Shown: positions 1 through 5,933 of the stretch, in pieces
Position numbering within the stretch: position 1 is the first letter of the stretch
How the letters are laid out: each line of letters starts with the position of its first letter
NCBI GenBank assembly: GCA_937896015.1
Contig: CALBLR010000529.1
Coordinates: 1 to 5,933 of the forward strand
Source: an uncultured Prevotellaceae bacterium
GTDB lineage: Bacteria > Bacteroidota > Bacteroidia > Bacteroidales > Muribaculaceae
DNA length: 5,933 bases
Direction: 5' to 3'
Made by a program: the position numbers and the translations under genes
The notes under the pieces: model-generated
What the model was told of the DNA's origin: nothing
Databases searched by the model: none
Seen by the model: the letters and a program-made list of their open reading frames with translations, nothing else

Positions 1-1
1 C

Positions 2-2956
2 TCCTGCATCAGTGCAAAGCGCGCCGTCATGATCACCGCCGACGGCAAGAGCGTGGTGTATGGCGCCGCCATTCAAGACCCCGCCTCAAGCATGTCGTTC
101 CCCACATCGCGCCAGCCCGAGCTTTACAGTGTGCCCGTGGAGGGCGGCCGCGCCAAGCAGCTGCTGGCCACGCCGGCCGAGGACGTAAAGTTCAGCCCCA
201 AGGGCGACTTTATGCTCTTCCACGACCAGAAAGGCTTTGAAGACGCTCTGCGCAAGCACCACACATCGTCGGTGACGCGCGACATCTGGCGATACGACGT
301 GGCCACCGGCCGCTACACCAACCTTACCAACCGCGCCGGTGAAGACCGCTCGCCAGTGCTGTCGCCCGACGGCAGCACGGTGTATTTCCTCAGCGAGCGC
401 AACGGCGGCTCGTTTAATGTGTGGAAGTTCCCGCTCAGCGATCCGCAAAACGCCACCCAGGTGAGCAACTTCACCACCAACCCCGTGCGCTTCCTCTCGA
501 TAGCCGGCGACGGCACGCTTTGCTACACGCAAAACGGCGAGCTCTACACCCAGGTGCCGGGCCAGCAGCCCAGCAAGGTGCAGGTGACGCTGTTTCACGA
601 CGACAGCGACCAGATAGCCAACCTGACCATGACCAGCGGAGCCACCGAGGCCGTGCCCTCGCCCGACGGCAAGCAGGTGGCGCTGGTGGTGCGCGGCGAC
701 GTGTTTGTGACTTCGGTGGAATACGGCACCACCAAGCAGATAACCAACACCCCGCAGGCCGAGCGCGACGTGTGCTGGGGCGCCGACAACCGCACCCTGG
801 TGTATGCCAGCGAGCGCGCCGGCAACTGGCAGCTGGTGAAGGCCACAATAGGCCGCAAAGACGACCTCAACTTCCCAAATGCAACTACCATTAAGGAAGA
901 AGTGCTGCTGCCGTCGCAGTCGGTGGAGCGCTACCAGCCCAAGTATTCGCCCGACGGCAAGGAACTGGCCTTTGTGGAAGACCGCAGCAAGCTCAAGGTG
1001 CTCAGCGTGGCATCGGGCGCAGTGCGCGAGGTCACCGACGGCTCGATGTGGTTTGGCTCCACCAGCCGGTTTGACTACAACTGGTCGCCCGACGGCAAGT
1101 GGTTTGCCCTGCAAATCATAGGCAACGGCCGCGACCCCTACAGCGACATAGGCATCGTGAGTGCCCAGGGCGGAAAAATCACCAACATCACCGGCAGCGC
1201 CTACATCAGCGAGCAGCCCAAGTGGGCGCTCGACGGCAACGCCATCACATGGGTTAGCAACCGCTACGGTCTGCGCAGCCAGGCTTCGTGGGGCTCGCAG
1301 AGCGATGTGCTCATGGCGTTTGTCAACGAGGACGCATTCGACAAATACCGCCTGAGCAAGGAGGACTACGAGCTGCGCAAGGAGCTTGACAAGAAGGACG
1401 CTCCAAAGCCCGCCGCAGCCGACAAGAAAAAAGGCAAAAAAGACAGCAAAAAGGCCGACGACAAGAAGGCCGATGAGAAAAAGACCAAGCCCGTGGAGGT
1501 GGATCTGGACGGCATCAGCGACCGCGTGGTGCGCGTAACCCCCTATTCGAGCGACATTGCCTCGGCTGCATTCTCGGCCGACGGCGAGAGCCTCTACTAC
1601 CTCTCGGCATTCGACGGCGGATACGATCTGTGGAAAATGGATCTGCGCGAGCGCAGCACCAAGCTGGTGAACAAGCTCAACTCGAAGTGGGCTGGTCTTG
1701 AACTTGACAAAGACGGCAAAAACCTCTTTGTGCTGGGCGGCTCAAAGATGGGCAAGCTGACTGTGGCCAGCGACAAGTACACCCCCATCAGCTACCGCGC
1801 CCAAATGAAGCTGAACCTGGCCGACGAGCGCGCCTACGAGCTCGAGCACGTGCACCGCGAGGTGGCCAAGAAGTTCTACAACCTGAACATGCACGGCTGC
1901 GACTGGGACGCCGTGGTGGCCAACTACAAGCAGTTTATGCCGCACATCAACAACAACTACGATTTCGCCAACCTGCTGAGCGAGGCTCTGGGCGAGCTCA
2001 ACGCCTCGCACACCGGCGGACGCTACTATCCCAACGGCCGCGGTGAGGCCACGGCCAACCTTGGCCTGCTGTTCGACCTCAACTACACCGGCAATGGCCT
2101 GAAGGTGGACGAGGTGGTGGAATACGGCCCCTTCGACCGCGCCAAGTCGCAAGTGCGCAAGGGCACGGTGGTTGAGAAAATCAACGGCACCGAAATCACT
2201 CCCGAAAACGACTATACTTCCCTGCTCAATGGCACCAGCGGCAAGAAGACCCTCGTGAGCCTCTACAACCCCGCCACCGGCAAACGCTGGGACGAGGTGG
2301 CGCTGCCCGTGTCGGCCGGCGAGTGGAACTCAATTCTGTATAAGCGCTGGACCAAGCGCTGCGCCCACATCGTCGACAGCGTGTCGGGCGGCCGCCTGGG
2401 CTATGTGCACCTGCAGCAGATGAACGACAAGAGCTACCGCGAGGTCTACAGCCAGGTGCTTGGCAAGTATAACAAGCGCGAGGGCATCGTGATCGACACC
2501 CGCTGGAACGGCGGCGGCCGCCTGCACGAGGACATTGAGATTCTGTTCAGCGGCCAGAAGTATTTCACTCAGGTGATCCGCGGCCGTGAGGCTTGCGACA
2601 TGCCCAGCCGCCGCTGGAACAAGCCCAGCATCATGGTGCAGTGCGAGGCCAACTACAGCAACGCACACGGCACCCCGTGGGTCTACAAGCATCAGAACAT
2701 AGGCAAGCTGGTGGGCATGCCCGTGCCAGGAACCATGACCAGCGTGTCGTGGGAAGACCTGCAAGACCCCACCATGATATTCGGCATTCCCATCATTGGC
2801 TATGAGCTGCCCGACGGCCGCTATCTCGAGAATACCCAGCTCGAGCCCGACATCAAGGTGGCCAACGACCCCCACAGCCTTGTGCTCGGCACCGATCAGC
2901 AGCTTGTCGCTGCAGTCAAGGATCTTCTGCGCGAAATCGACGCCAAGAAGAAATAA
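2..2956 (+). CDS. Tricorn-like S41 family peptidase with PD40 beta-propeller repeats (5' partial)
   Basis: Large serine peptidase related to archaeal tricorn protease, expected to cleave peptides; in Bacteroidetes such proteins are usually exported, but any signal peptide would lie upstream of this window. The frame is open from base 2, nine codons before the first visible ATG at 29, so the gene is cut at its 5' end; family members are around 1,080 residues and about 984 are seen. Numbering from Met29: PD40/TolB-like propeller blades carry SPDG-type motifs (near 56, 112, 211, 307, 353 and 516), interrupted by a Lys/Asp/Ala-rich low-complexity linker at about 451-487. Then come a tricorn C1-like helical segment (about 590-665), a PDZ-like domain (about 675-765) and the S41 core (about 788-945). 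Likely catalytic residues are His661 (in NASHTGG), Ser877 (in NYSNAH) and Glu934 (in LENTQLEPD); DTRWNGGG at 823-830 matches the family's oxyanion-region motif. The triad is assigned by motif alignment from memory. An intrinsic terminator follows 30 bp after the stop. Confidence 0.9.
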   Translation, partial: SCISAKRAVMITADGKSVVYGAAIQDPASSMSFPTSRQPELYSVPVEGGRAKQLLATPAEDVKFSPKGDFMLFHDQKGFEDALRKHHTSSVTRDIWRYDVATGRYTNLTNRAGEDRSPVLSPDGSTVYFLSERNGGSFNVWKFPLSDPQNATQVSNFTTNPVRFLSIAGDGTLCYTQNGELYTQVPGQQPSKVQVTLFHDDSDQIANLTMTSGATEAVPSPDGKQVALVVRGDVFVTSVEYGTTKQITNTPQAERDVCWGADNRTLVYASERAGNWQLVKATIGRKDDLNFPNATTIKEEVLLPSQSVERYQPKYSPDGKELAFVEDRSKLKVLSVASGAVREVTDGSMWFGSTSRFDYNWSPDGKWFALQIIGNGRDPYSDIGIVSAQGGKITNITGSAYISEQPKWALDGNAITWVSNRYGLRSQASWGSQSDVLMAFVNEDAFDKYRLSKEDYELRKELDKKDAPKPAAADKKKGKKDSKKADDKKADEKKTKPVEVDLDGISDRVVRVTPYSSDIASAAFSADGESLYYLSAFDGGYDLWKMDLRERSTKLVNKLNSKWAGLELDKDGKNLFVLGGSKMGKLTVASDKYTPISYRAQMKLNLADERAYELEHVHREVAKKFYNLNMHGCDWDAVVANYKQFMPHINNNYDFANLLSEALGELNASHTGGRYYPNGRGEATANLGLLFDLNYTGNGLKVDEVVEYGPFDRAKSQVRKGTVVEKINGTEITPENDYTSLLNGTSGKKTLVSLYNPATGKRWDEVALPVSAGEWNSILYKRWTKRCAHIVDSVSGGRLGYVHLQQMNDKSYREVYSQVLGKYNKREGIVIDTRWNGGGRLHEDIEILFSGQKYFTQVIRGREACDMPSRRWNKPSIMVQCEANYSNAHGTPWVYKHQNIGKLVGMPVPGTMTSVSWEDLQDPTMIFGIPIIGYELPDGRYLENTQLEPDIKVANDPHSLVLGTDQQLVAAVKDLLREIDAKKK

Positions 2957-2986
2957 GTAGGCACACACGCAATTCGCGACAACCAC

Positions 2987-3024
2987 AGCAGGCGCGCCAC
3001 TCAATGCGGCGCGCCTGCTTTTTT
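2987..3024 (+). terminator. Rho-independent terminator after the S41 peptidase gene
   Basis: A perfect 12-bp GC-rich inverted repeat (AGCAGGCGCGCC at 2987-2998 and GGCGCGCCTGCT at 3008-3019) encloses a 9-nt loop and runs directly into six T residues (3019-3024). It lies 30 bp after the protease stop codon, so it should end that transcript and separate it from the downstream genes. The arm has only a short run of A on its far side, so it is best read as a one-directional terminator for the + strand. Confidence 0.93.
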
Positions 3025-3043
3025 GCTGGCTCGCGGTGGCGGT

Positions 3044-3067
3044 TTTGAGTAAAAATCGCTAACTTTG
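3044..3067 (+). promoter_or_regulatory. Bacteroidetes-type promoter for the SemiSWEET-rpoN transcript
   Basis: TAACTTTG at 3060-3067 is an exact match to the Bacteroidetes primary-sigma -7 consensus TAnnTTTG. It lies 36 bp after the upstream terminator and 55 bp before the SemiSWEET start. A TTTG at 3044-3047 resembles the -33 element, but the spacing of 12 nt is shorter than the usual 19-21 or so; another TTTG at 3022-3025 is too far away. The -7 box is therefore convincing and the -33 element is weak or absent. Transcription would be expected to begin a few bases after 3067. Confidence 0.6.
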
Positions 3068-3093
3068 TGTGCTGGCAGCGTTGCGCCGGCACA
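3068..3093 (+). promoter_or_regulatory. Inverted repeat / leader hairpin just after the -7 box
   Basis: TGTGCTGGC at 3068-3076 pairs with GCCGGCACA at 3085-3093 (nine pairs, one of them a G-U wobble in RNA), leaving an 8-nt loop that could add two more pairs. It starts one base after the -7 element, so it would sit at or next to the transcription start: either a 5'-end mRNA stem-loop or a DNA dyad that a regulator could bind. The following bases (AATTGTTT) are too mixed for a convincing terminator. The pairing is visible in the sequence; any function is inference. Confidence 0.4.
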
Positions 3094-3122
3094 ATTGTTT
3101 CACCTCTTGACCCTAACGCAAT

Positions 3123-3425
3123 ATGACCGACATCATCACCGACAGCTGGAGCAACATAATAGGCACACTGGCCTCAATCTCGCTGGTGTTTGGCTACCTG
3201 CCCCAGACCATTCGCACCATTCGCACCCGTTCTACCGACGACATCGCCACCGGCACTTTCCTGCTGATGGGGCTCGGAGGCTTCCTCTTTGCAGTGCAAG
3301 GCGCGCTCACTGGCAATTTGCCACTGCTGTGCACCAACCTGCTGACCACCGTGATGAGCAGCATCATATTCAGCATTAAGATGTATAACGACCACTTCAA
3401 GGGCAAGCGGCGCAATAAGAAATAG
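3123..3425 (+). CDS. SemiSWEET sugar transporter (PQ-loop / MtN3 family)
   Basis: A 100-residue three-helix membrane protein. SemiSWEETs are half-size homologues of SWEET transporters that dimerise and passively move sugars across the inner membrane. Predicted helices are at about 10-29, 42-62 and 66-87. The first carries the hallmark GYLPQTIRTIRTRSTDDI (Pro27-Gln28 of the PQ motif, followed by the basic TIRT.S segment), and Asn72 in helix 3 fits the conserved sugar-site Asn. Helix 2 reads GGFLFAVQG where many relatives have a Trp and a Tyr (for example LLWLIYG), so Phe56 and Gln59 are departures. The C-terminus (KGKRRNKK) is basic and probably cytoplasmic. The ATG at 3123 is firm because an in-frame TAA lies only two codons upstream (3114-3116). 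The leader shows no clear Shine-Dalgarno site. It is the first gene after the promoter and is followed by rpoN after 17 bp. Confidence 0.88.
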   Translation: MTDIITDSWSNIIGTLASISLVFGYLPQTIRTIRTRSTDDIATGTFLLMGLGGFLFAVQGALTGNLPLLCTNLLTTVMSSIIFSIKMYNDHFKGKRRNKK

Positions 3426-3432
3426 GGGAGGA
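3426..3432 (+). promoter_or_regulatory. Strong ribosome binding site for rpoN
   Basis: GGGAGGA lies immediately after the SemiSWEET stop (TAG, 3423-3425) and 10 nt before the rpoN ATG at 3443. It contains the full GGAGG core complementary to the 16S rRNA 3' end. This fixes the rpoN start, since the next in-frame Met (residue 123) lies well inside the protein. Its position against the upstream stop would suit translational coupling with the SemiSWEET gene. Confidence 0.7.
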
Positions 3433-3442
3433 CTGCAGCATT

Positions 3443-4933
3443 ATGGGAAAGAAGACTGGACTTGCAATAGGCACCGAGACCGCCATCAAAACAAAACCGT
3501 GGCTCACGGCGGTGCAGCGCGAACTCGGGCCTGCGCTCGAGAGCAACAACAACGAGTTTGATGAAAAGGTGAGACAGGAGCTCGACGACAATCCCGCCCT
3601 TGAAAAGGTGGAGGACAACGATAACGACATCAACACCAAGGACGAAGACGGGCGCGACTTCACCGACGACATCCGCCCCAACAGCGATGACGACGACGAT
3701 GCCGCCTACCGCAGCCGGCAGCGCAATGCGCGCAACGACAGTCCCGACGATGACGACGACTCGCCGCGCCACGAGGTGGTGGCCGAGAAGTCGCTGGCCG
3801 ACGACCTGATGGAGCAGATGGGAGAGCAGCGGCTCACCGACCGCCAGCGCGTGATAGCGCAATATGTGATTGGCTCGCTCACCGACGACGGCTACCTGAA
3901 GACCTCAAGCATGGACATAGCCGACGACATCACGTTCAATTCCGGGCTCGATATTGAGGTCGACGACGATGAGGTGGAGGCAGTGACGCAGATGCTGAGG
4001 CGCCTCGACCCCCCAGGCATCGGGGCGCGCGACCTGCGCGACTGCCTGCTGCTGCAGCTGCGGCGGCTGCCACGGCTGCCTGCTGTGGGCTTTGCCGCCT
4101 ACATCTTGGAGAATATGTGCGACGGGCAGTGCAGCCTGCTGGCCAAGCCCGACCGCGTGAGCCGCATAGCCAAAATCACTGGCCGGAGCGCCGCCGATGT
4201 GGAGCAGGCCATGGGCATAATCACCAAACTCAACCCCAAGCCAGGCAACGCCTACGGCGGTTCGGCAAGCGAGGCCCGGCAGCAGCAAATATCGCCCGAC
4301 TTCATAGTGGAGGTCGACGACCACGACAAAGTGACCATTACTCTCACCAACAGCATTCCCGAACTGCAGGTGAGCGAGAGCTACCAGAGCAGCGCCGACT
4401 ATTTCAAGGGCCACAAGCCGCGCTCTGCGCAAGAGGCCGACGAGGCCAAGCTGGTGAAGCAGCAAAGCATGAGGGCAATGACGTTTATCGAAGTGGTGAA
4501 GCGCAGGCAGCACACGCTGTTCAATGTAATGAGGTCGATAGCCAGCAGGCAGCACAGCTACATTCTGAGCGGCGACTATGCCGACTTGCGCCCGATGACA
4601 CTGAAAGACGTTGCCGCCGACACGGGGCTCGACATGTCGGTGGTGTCGCGTGCTTGCAACAACAAATATGCTTCTATGCCGTGGGGCATAAAGTCGCTGA
4701 AGTCGTTCTTCTCCGAGGGCATCAAGACCAGCGACGGAGGCACAGTGTCGGCCCGCGAGGTGCAGAGCGCGCTGCAGCAAATAGTTGACGGCGAGGACAA
4801 GGGCGCGCCTATGAGCGACGAGGAGCTTAGCCGGCAGCTGAAGGAGCGCGGCTACAGCATAGCGCGCCGCACGGTGAGCAAATATCGCGAGTTGCTGAAA
4901 ATCCCCTCGGCCATCATGCGCCGCAAGGCATAA
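3443..4933 (+). CDS. rpoN: RNA polymerase sigma-54 factor
   Basis: Sigma-54 binds core RNA polymerase, directs it to -24/-12 promoters, and needs an AAA+ activator to open DNA. The 496 residues match the family's usual length. Visible in order: region I (about 20-54), ending in the typical VRQELDDNPALE; a strongly acidic region II (about 55-107) with five-Asp runs at 82-86 and 102-106; the core-binding domain (about 115-270) with IGSLTDDGYL (143-152), LDPPGIGARDLRDCLLLQL (188-206) and ITKLNPKPG (260-268); the ISPDFIVEVDD segment (283-293); the helix-turn-helix region with MTLKDVAADTGLDMSVVSR (385-403), GIKSLKSFFSEGIKT (415-429); and the RpoN box ARRTVSKYRE (474-483), which reads the -24 element. 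Region I lacks the usual LxPQQ/LLQ Gln- and Leu-rich character (it reads WLTAVQRELGPALESNNNEF) although its spacing is kept. It is probably co-transcribed with the SemiSWEET gene. No activator gene is in the window. Confidence 0.97.
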   Translation: MGKKTGLAIGTETAIKTKPWLTAVQRELGPALESNNNEFDEKVRQELDDNPALEKVEDNDNDINTKDEDGRDFTDDIRPNSDDDDDAAYRSRQRNARNDSPDDDDDSPRHEVVAEKSLADDLMEQMGEQRLTDRQRVIAQYVIGSLTDDGYLKTSSMDIADDITFNSGLDIEVDDDEVEAVTQMLRRLDPPGIGARDLRDCLLLQLRRLPRLPAVGFAAYILENMCDGQCSLLAKPDRVSRIAKITGRSAADVEQAMGIITKLNPKPGNAYGGSASEARQQQISPDFIVEVDDHDKVTITLTNSIPELQVSESYQSSADYFKGHKPRSAQEADEAKLVKQQSMRAMTFIEVVKRRQHTLFNVMRSIASRQHSYILSGDYADLRPMTLKDVAADTGLDMSVVSRACNNKYASMPWGIKSLKSFFSEGIKTSDGGTVSAREVQSALQQIVDGEDKGAPMSDEELSRQLKERGYSIARRTVSKYRELLKIPSAIMRRKA

Positions 4934-4982
4934 TAAAACTGAAAAAACAGAGAAACAATAGTAGATTTATTATTACAGAGAT
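4934..4982 (+). promoter_or_regulatory. AT-rich leader of the PAP2 gene, possible weak promoter
   Basis: This 49-bp gap is A/T-rich, in contrast with the GC-rich genes on either side. It holds no terminator hairpin, so read-through from rpoN is likely. TAGATTTA at 4962-4969 resembles the -7 consensus TAnnTTTG except for its last base, and no TTTG is found at the expected distance upstream. The A-rich run fits the Bacteroidetes habit of A-rich, Shine-Dalgarno-poor ribosome entry. It could therefore be a translation leader, a weak internal promoter, or both. Confidence 0.3.
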
Positions 4983-5621
4983 ATGCAACGATTCACATTC
5001 GACAAACTCATAACTGCGCTGGCCCGATTCCTGTCGTCGGCACTAAGTCCGCTGCTAATGCCGGCCTACGGCGTGTTTCTCACGCTGTGGGTGTCGTTTC
5101 TGTGCAGTCTTGCCCCGGGCGTGCGCTGGGCGGTGGTGATGGTGGTGTTTGGCATCACCTGCATAATGCCTGTGATTTTGATTGCCGTTCTGCACAACTT
5201 CAAGGTAATCACCGACAAGCGTCTCGACAACCGCCGCGAACGCCTGATTCCCTACATCGGCGGCATTGCGTGCAGCATCGCGGCCGCATTCTATCTGGGC
5301 CACATACACTCGCCGGCGTGGTTTGTGATGTTTCAGGCCGGCGCTGCCCTCACGGCACTGGTGCTGATGCTGGTGAACCTTAAGTGGAAAATAAGCGCCC
5401 ATCTGGCCGGCATCGGCGGTGTGGTGGCGCTGCTATATCAAATTCATGTGCAGGGCTTGGAGGCGTTCAACCTGTTTTGGGTGATATGCGCAGCCATTCT
5501 CTTGGCGGGCATGCTGGGCACATCGCGCATCATCCTTGGCCGCCACACATTCGCGCAGGTGGCCGCAGGATTTGTGGTGGGGTATGCTTCGGTTACGCTG
5601 ATGATTGGCTGCTTTGGCTAA
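4983..5621 (+). CDS. PAP2-like (type 2 phosphatidic acid phosphatase) integral membrane protein
   Basis: A 212-residue hydrophobic protein with about six or seven membrane segments (roughly 18-42, 47-71, 91-107, 112-131, 141-154, 163-180 and 190-210). PAP2 enzymes remove phosphate from lipid phosphates such as phosphatidic acid or polyprenyl pyrophosphate. All three motif positions can be traced: a basic patch KRLDNRRERLIPY (79-91) for motif 1, KISAH (136-140) with His140 in place of the classic PSGH motif 2, and SRIILGRH (181-188), a perfect SRx5H motif 3 with the catalytic His188. Motif 1 does not have exact KX6RP spacing and motif 2 has SAH rather than SGH, so this is a divergent branch and its substrate cannot be told. 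The start is firm: an in-frame TAG lies at 4962-4964 and no other start intervenes. It follows rpoN after 49 bp and ends overlapping the convergent gene's stop codon. Confidence 0.75.
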   Translation: MQRFTFDKLITALARFLSSALSPLLMPAYGVFLTLWVSFLCSLAPGVRWAVVMVVFGITCIMPVILIAVLHNFKVITDKRLDNRRERLIPYIGGIACSIAAAFYLGHIHSPAWFVMFQAGAALTALVLMLVNLKWKISAHLAGIGGVVALLYQIHVQGLEAFNLFWVICAAILLAGMLGTSRIILGRHTFAQVAAGFVVGYASVTLMIGCFG

Positions 5622-5933
5622 ATGGTGCTTTTCTGGCGGCCGGTAAGGCGCTTCACAGTTCGGTTGGCCACAATAAAGAAGCGGCGGGCGGCATTGCTGC
5701 GCAGCAGCTGCTGGCACACGCGCGTCTTCAGCGGATAGCCTGCCGTGTTGAGCCCTATCAGCGAGCGCACCCACGGGTCGCGGCTGTCCACGCTGCGCAT
5801 GTGGAAGCACAGGTCGTGAATTTTGCGTATGTTCAGCGCGCGCACTGTGGCTGGAGTGCCTGAGCCGTCAAGCCGCGACTCCAGCTCGGTGTAGAAGCGA
5901 TGCCATAGCGCCACCGTGTGATAGGGGCTGGCA
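5618..5933 (-). CDS. C-terminal part of an uncharacterised basic protein, possibly a glycosyltransferase (partial)
   Basis: The frame is open from the right edge of the window (first full codon at 5932) to a TAG at 5620-5618, giving about 104 residues of C-terminus; the start is outside the window. A GTG at 5914 could serve as a start, but the reading continues upstream as ASPYHT without a stop, so a longer gene is likelier. The segment has no membrane helix or clear catalytic motif. It contains ALWHRFYTELESRL, then VRSLIGLNTAGYPLKTR, and ends in a basic, amphipathic tail (ARRFFIVANRTVKRLTGRQK). Such tails are common at the end of family 2 glycosyltransferases of Bacteroidales, which is the only basis for the suggestion and is weak. 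Reality of the gene is supported by the uninterrupted frame and by an arrangement in which it stops exactly where the PAP2 gene ends. Confidence 0.6.
   Translation of the reverse strand, partial: ASPYHTVALWHRFYTELESRLDGSGTPATVRALNIRKIHDLCFHMRSVDSRDPWVRSLIGLNTAGYPLKTRVCQQLLRSNAARRFFIVANRTVKRLTGRQKSTI

Noticed and set aside
86..1114. Long minus-strand open frame (342 codons) opposite the peptidase gene
   Set aside because: Its Ala/Val/His/Leu/Gly-rich composition is the typical antisense image of a GC-rich gene with G/C third positions, it shows no recognisable domain, and the plus strand encodes a clear PD40 protein.
1400..1490. A tandem DNA repeat in the Lys-rich segment of the peptidase
   Set aside because: The AAG/AAA/GAC codons recur irregularly without a fixed unit length, so this is low-complexity protein sequence and not a true tandem repeat.
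2330..3004. Minus-strand open frame (224 codons) opposite the peptidase C-terminal domain
   Set aside because: It begins inside the terminator hairpin and lies antisense to the conserved S41 core; its composition is a codon-bias shadow.
3044..3067. A sigma-54 (-24/-12) promoter upstream of the SemiSWEET-rpoN genes, implying autoregulation
   Set aside because: I could not find a TGGCAC-N5-TTGCA-like pair with correct spacing in 2957-3122; the TAnnTTTG box fits the primary sigma factor better.
3441..3560. A frameshift hiding a canonical region I at the start of RpoN
   Set aside because: The alternative frames run into stop codons and show no LxPQQ-like sequence, while the used frame keeps proper spacing to NPALE and has a strong ribosome binding site.
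3905..4780. Minus-strand open frame (291 codons) opposite rpoN
   Set aside because: It is antisense to the unmistakable sigma-54 core-binding and helix-turn-helix regions and has no motif of its own.
5384..5863. Plus-strand open frame (159 codons) spanning the PAP2 end and the convergent gene
   Set aside because: It crosses two better-supported genes out of frame, has low-complexity Ala/Gly/His content and no domain.

Overview
The window looks like a GC-rich chromosomal segment of a Bacteroidales bacterium. A Muribaculaceae-like (S24-7) gut lineage is my best guess, but this is inference from gene content and style, not a database match. The supporting signs are a TAnnTTTG-type -7 promoter element, a very large tricorn-like S41 peptidase with PD40 repeats, a 100-residue SemiSWEET, a Bacteroidetes-style sigma-54 factor with a long acidic region II, and mostly A-rich, Shine-Dalgarno-poor leaders.

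Layout. (1) About 2-2956, + strand: the 3' nine-tenths or so of a large S41/tricorn-type protease; its N-terminus lies upstream of the window. (2) 2957-3122: a strong intrinsic terminator closing the protease gene, then a new promoter whose -7 box abuts a hairpin-forming dyad in the leader. (3) 3123-5621, + strand: three genes with no terminator between them, encoding a SemiSWEET PQ-loop sugar transporter, the sigma-54 factor RpoN (17 bp gap with a strong ribosome binding site), and a PAP2-like multi-pass membrane phosphatase (49 bp AT-rich gap). (4) 5618 to the window end, - strand: the C-terminal part of a basic protein running off the edge, convergent with the PAP2 gene, the two stop codons overlapping by 4 nt.

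How they may work together: the protease probably acts in peptide turnover in or facing the periplasm and is transcriptionally separate. SemiSWEET and rpoN are probably co-transcribed, and the PAP2 gene may be read with them or from its own weak promoter. No sigma-54 activator (AAA+ enhancer-binding protein) and no convincing sigma-54 promoter was seen. I found no CRISPR array, mobile element, tRNA or rRNA gene, and no evidence of a previously undescribed multi-gene system; most of the window is ordinary housekeeping or metabolic sequence. The points most worth a second look are the aberrant region I and poly-Asp segments of RpoN, the promoter-proximal hairpin before the SemiSWEET gene, and non-canonical binding or catalytic residues in SemiSWEET and PAP2.
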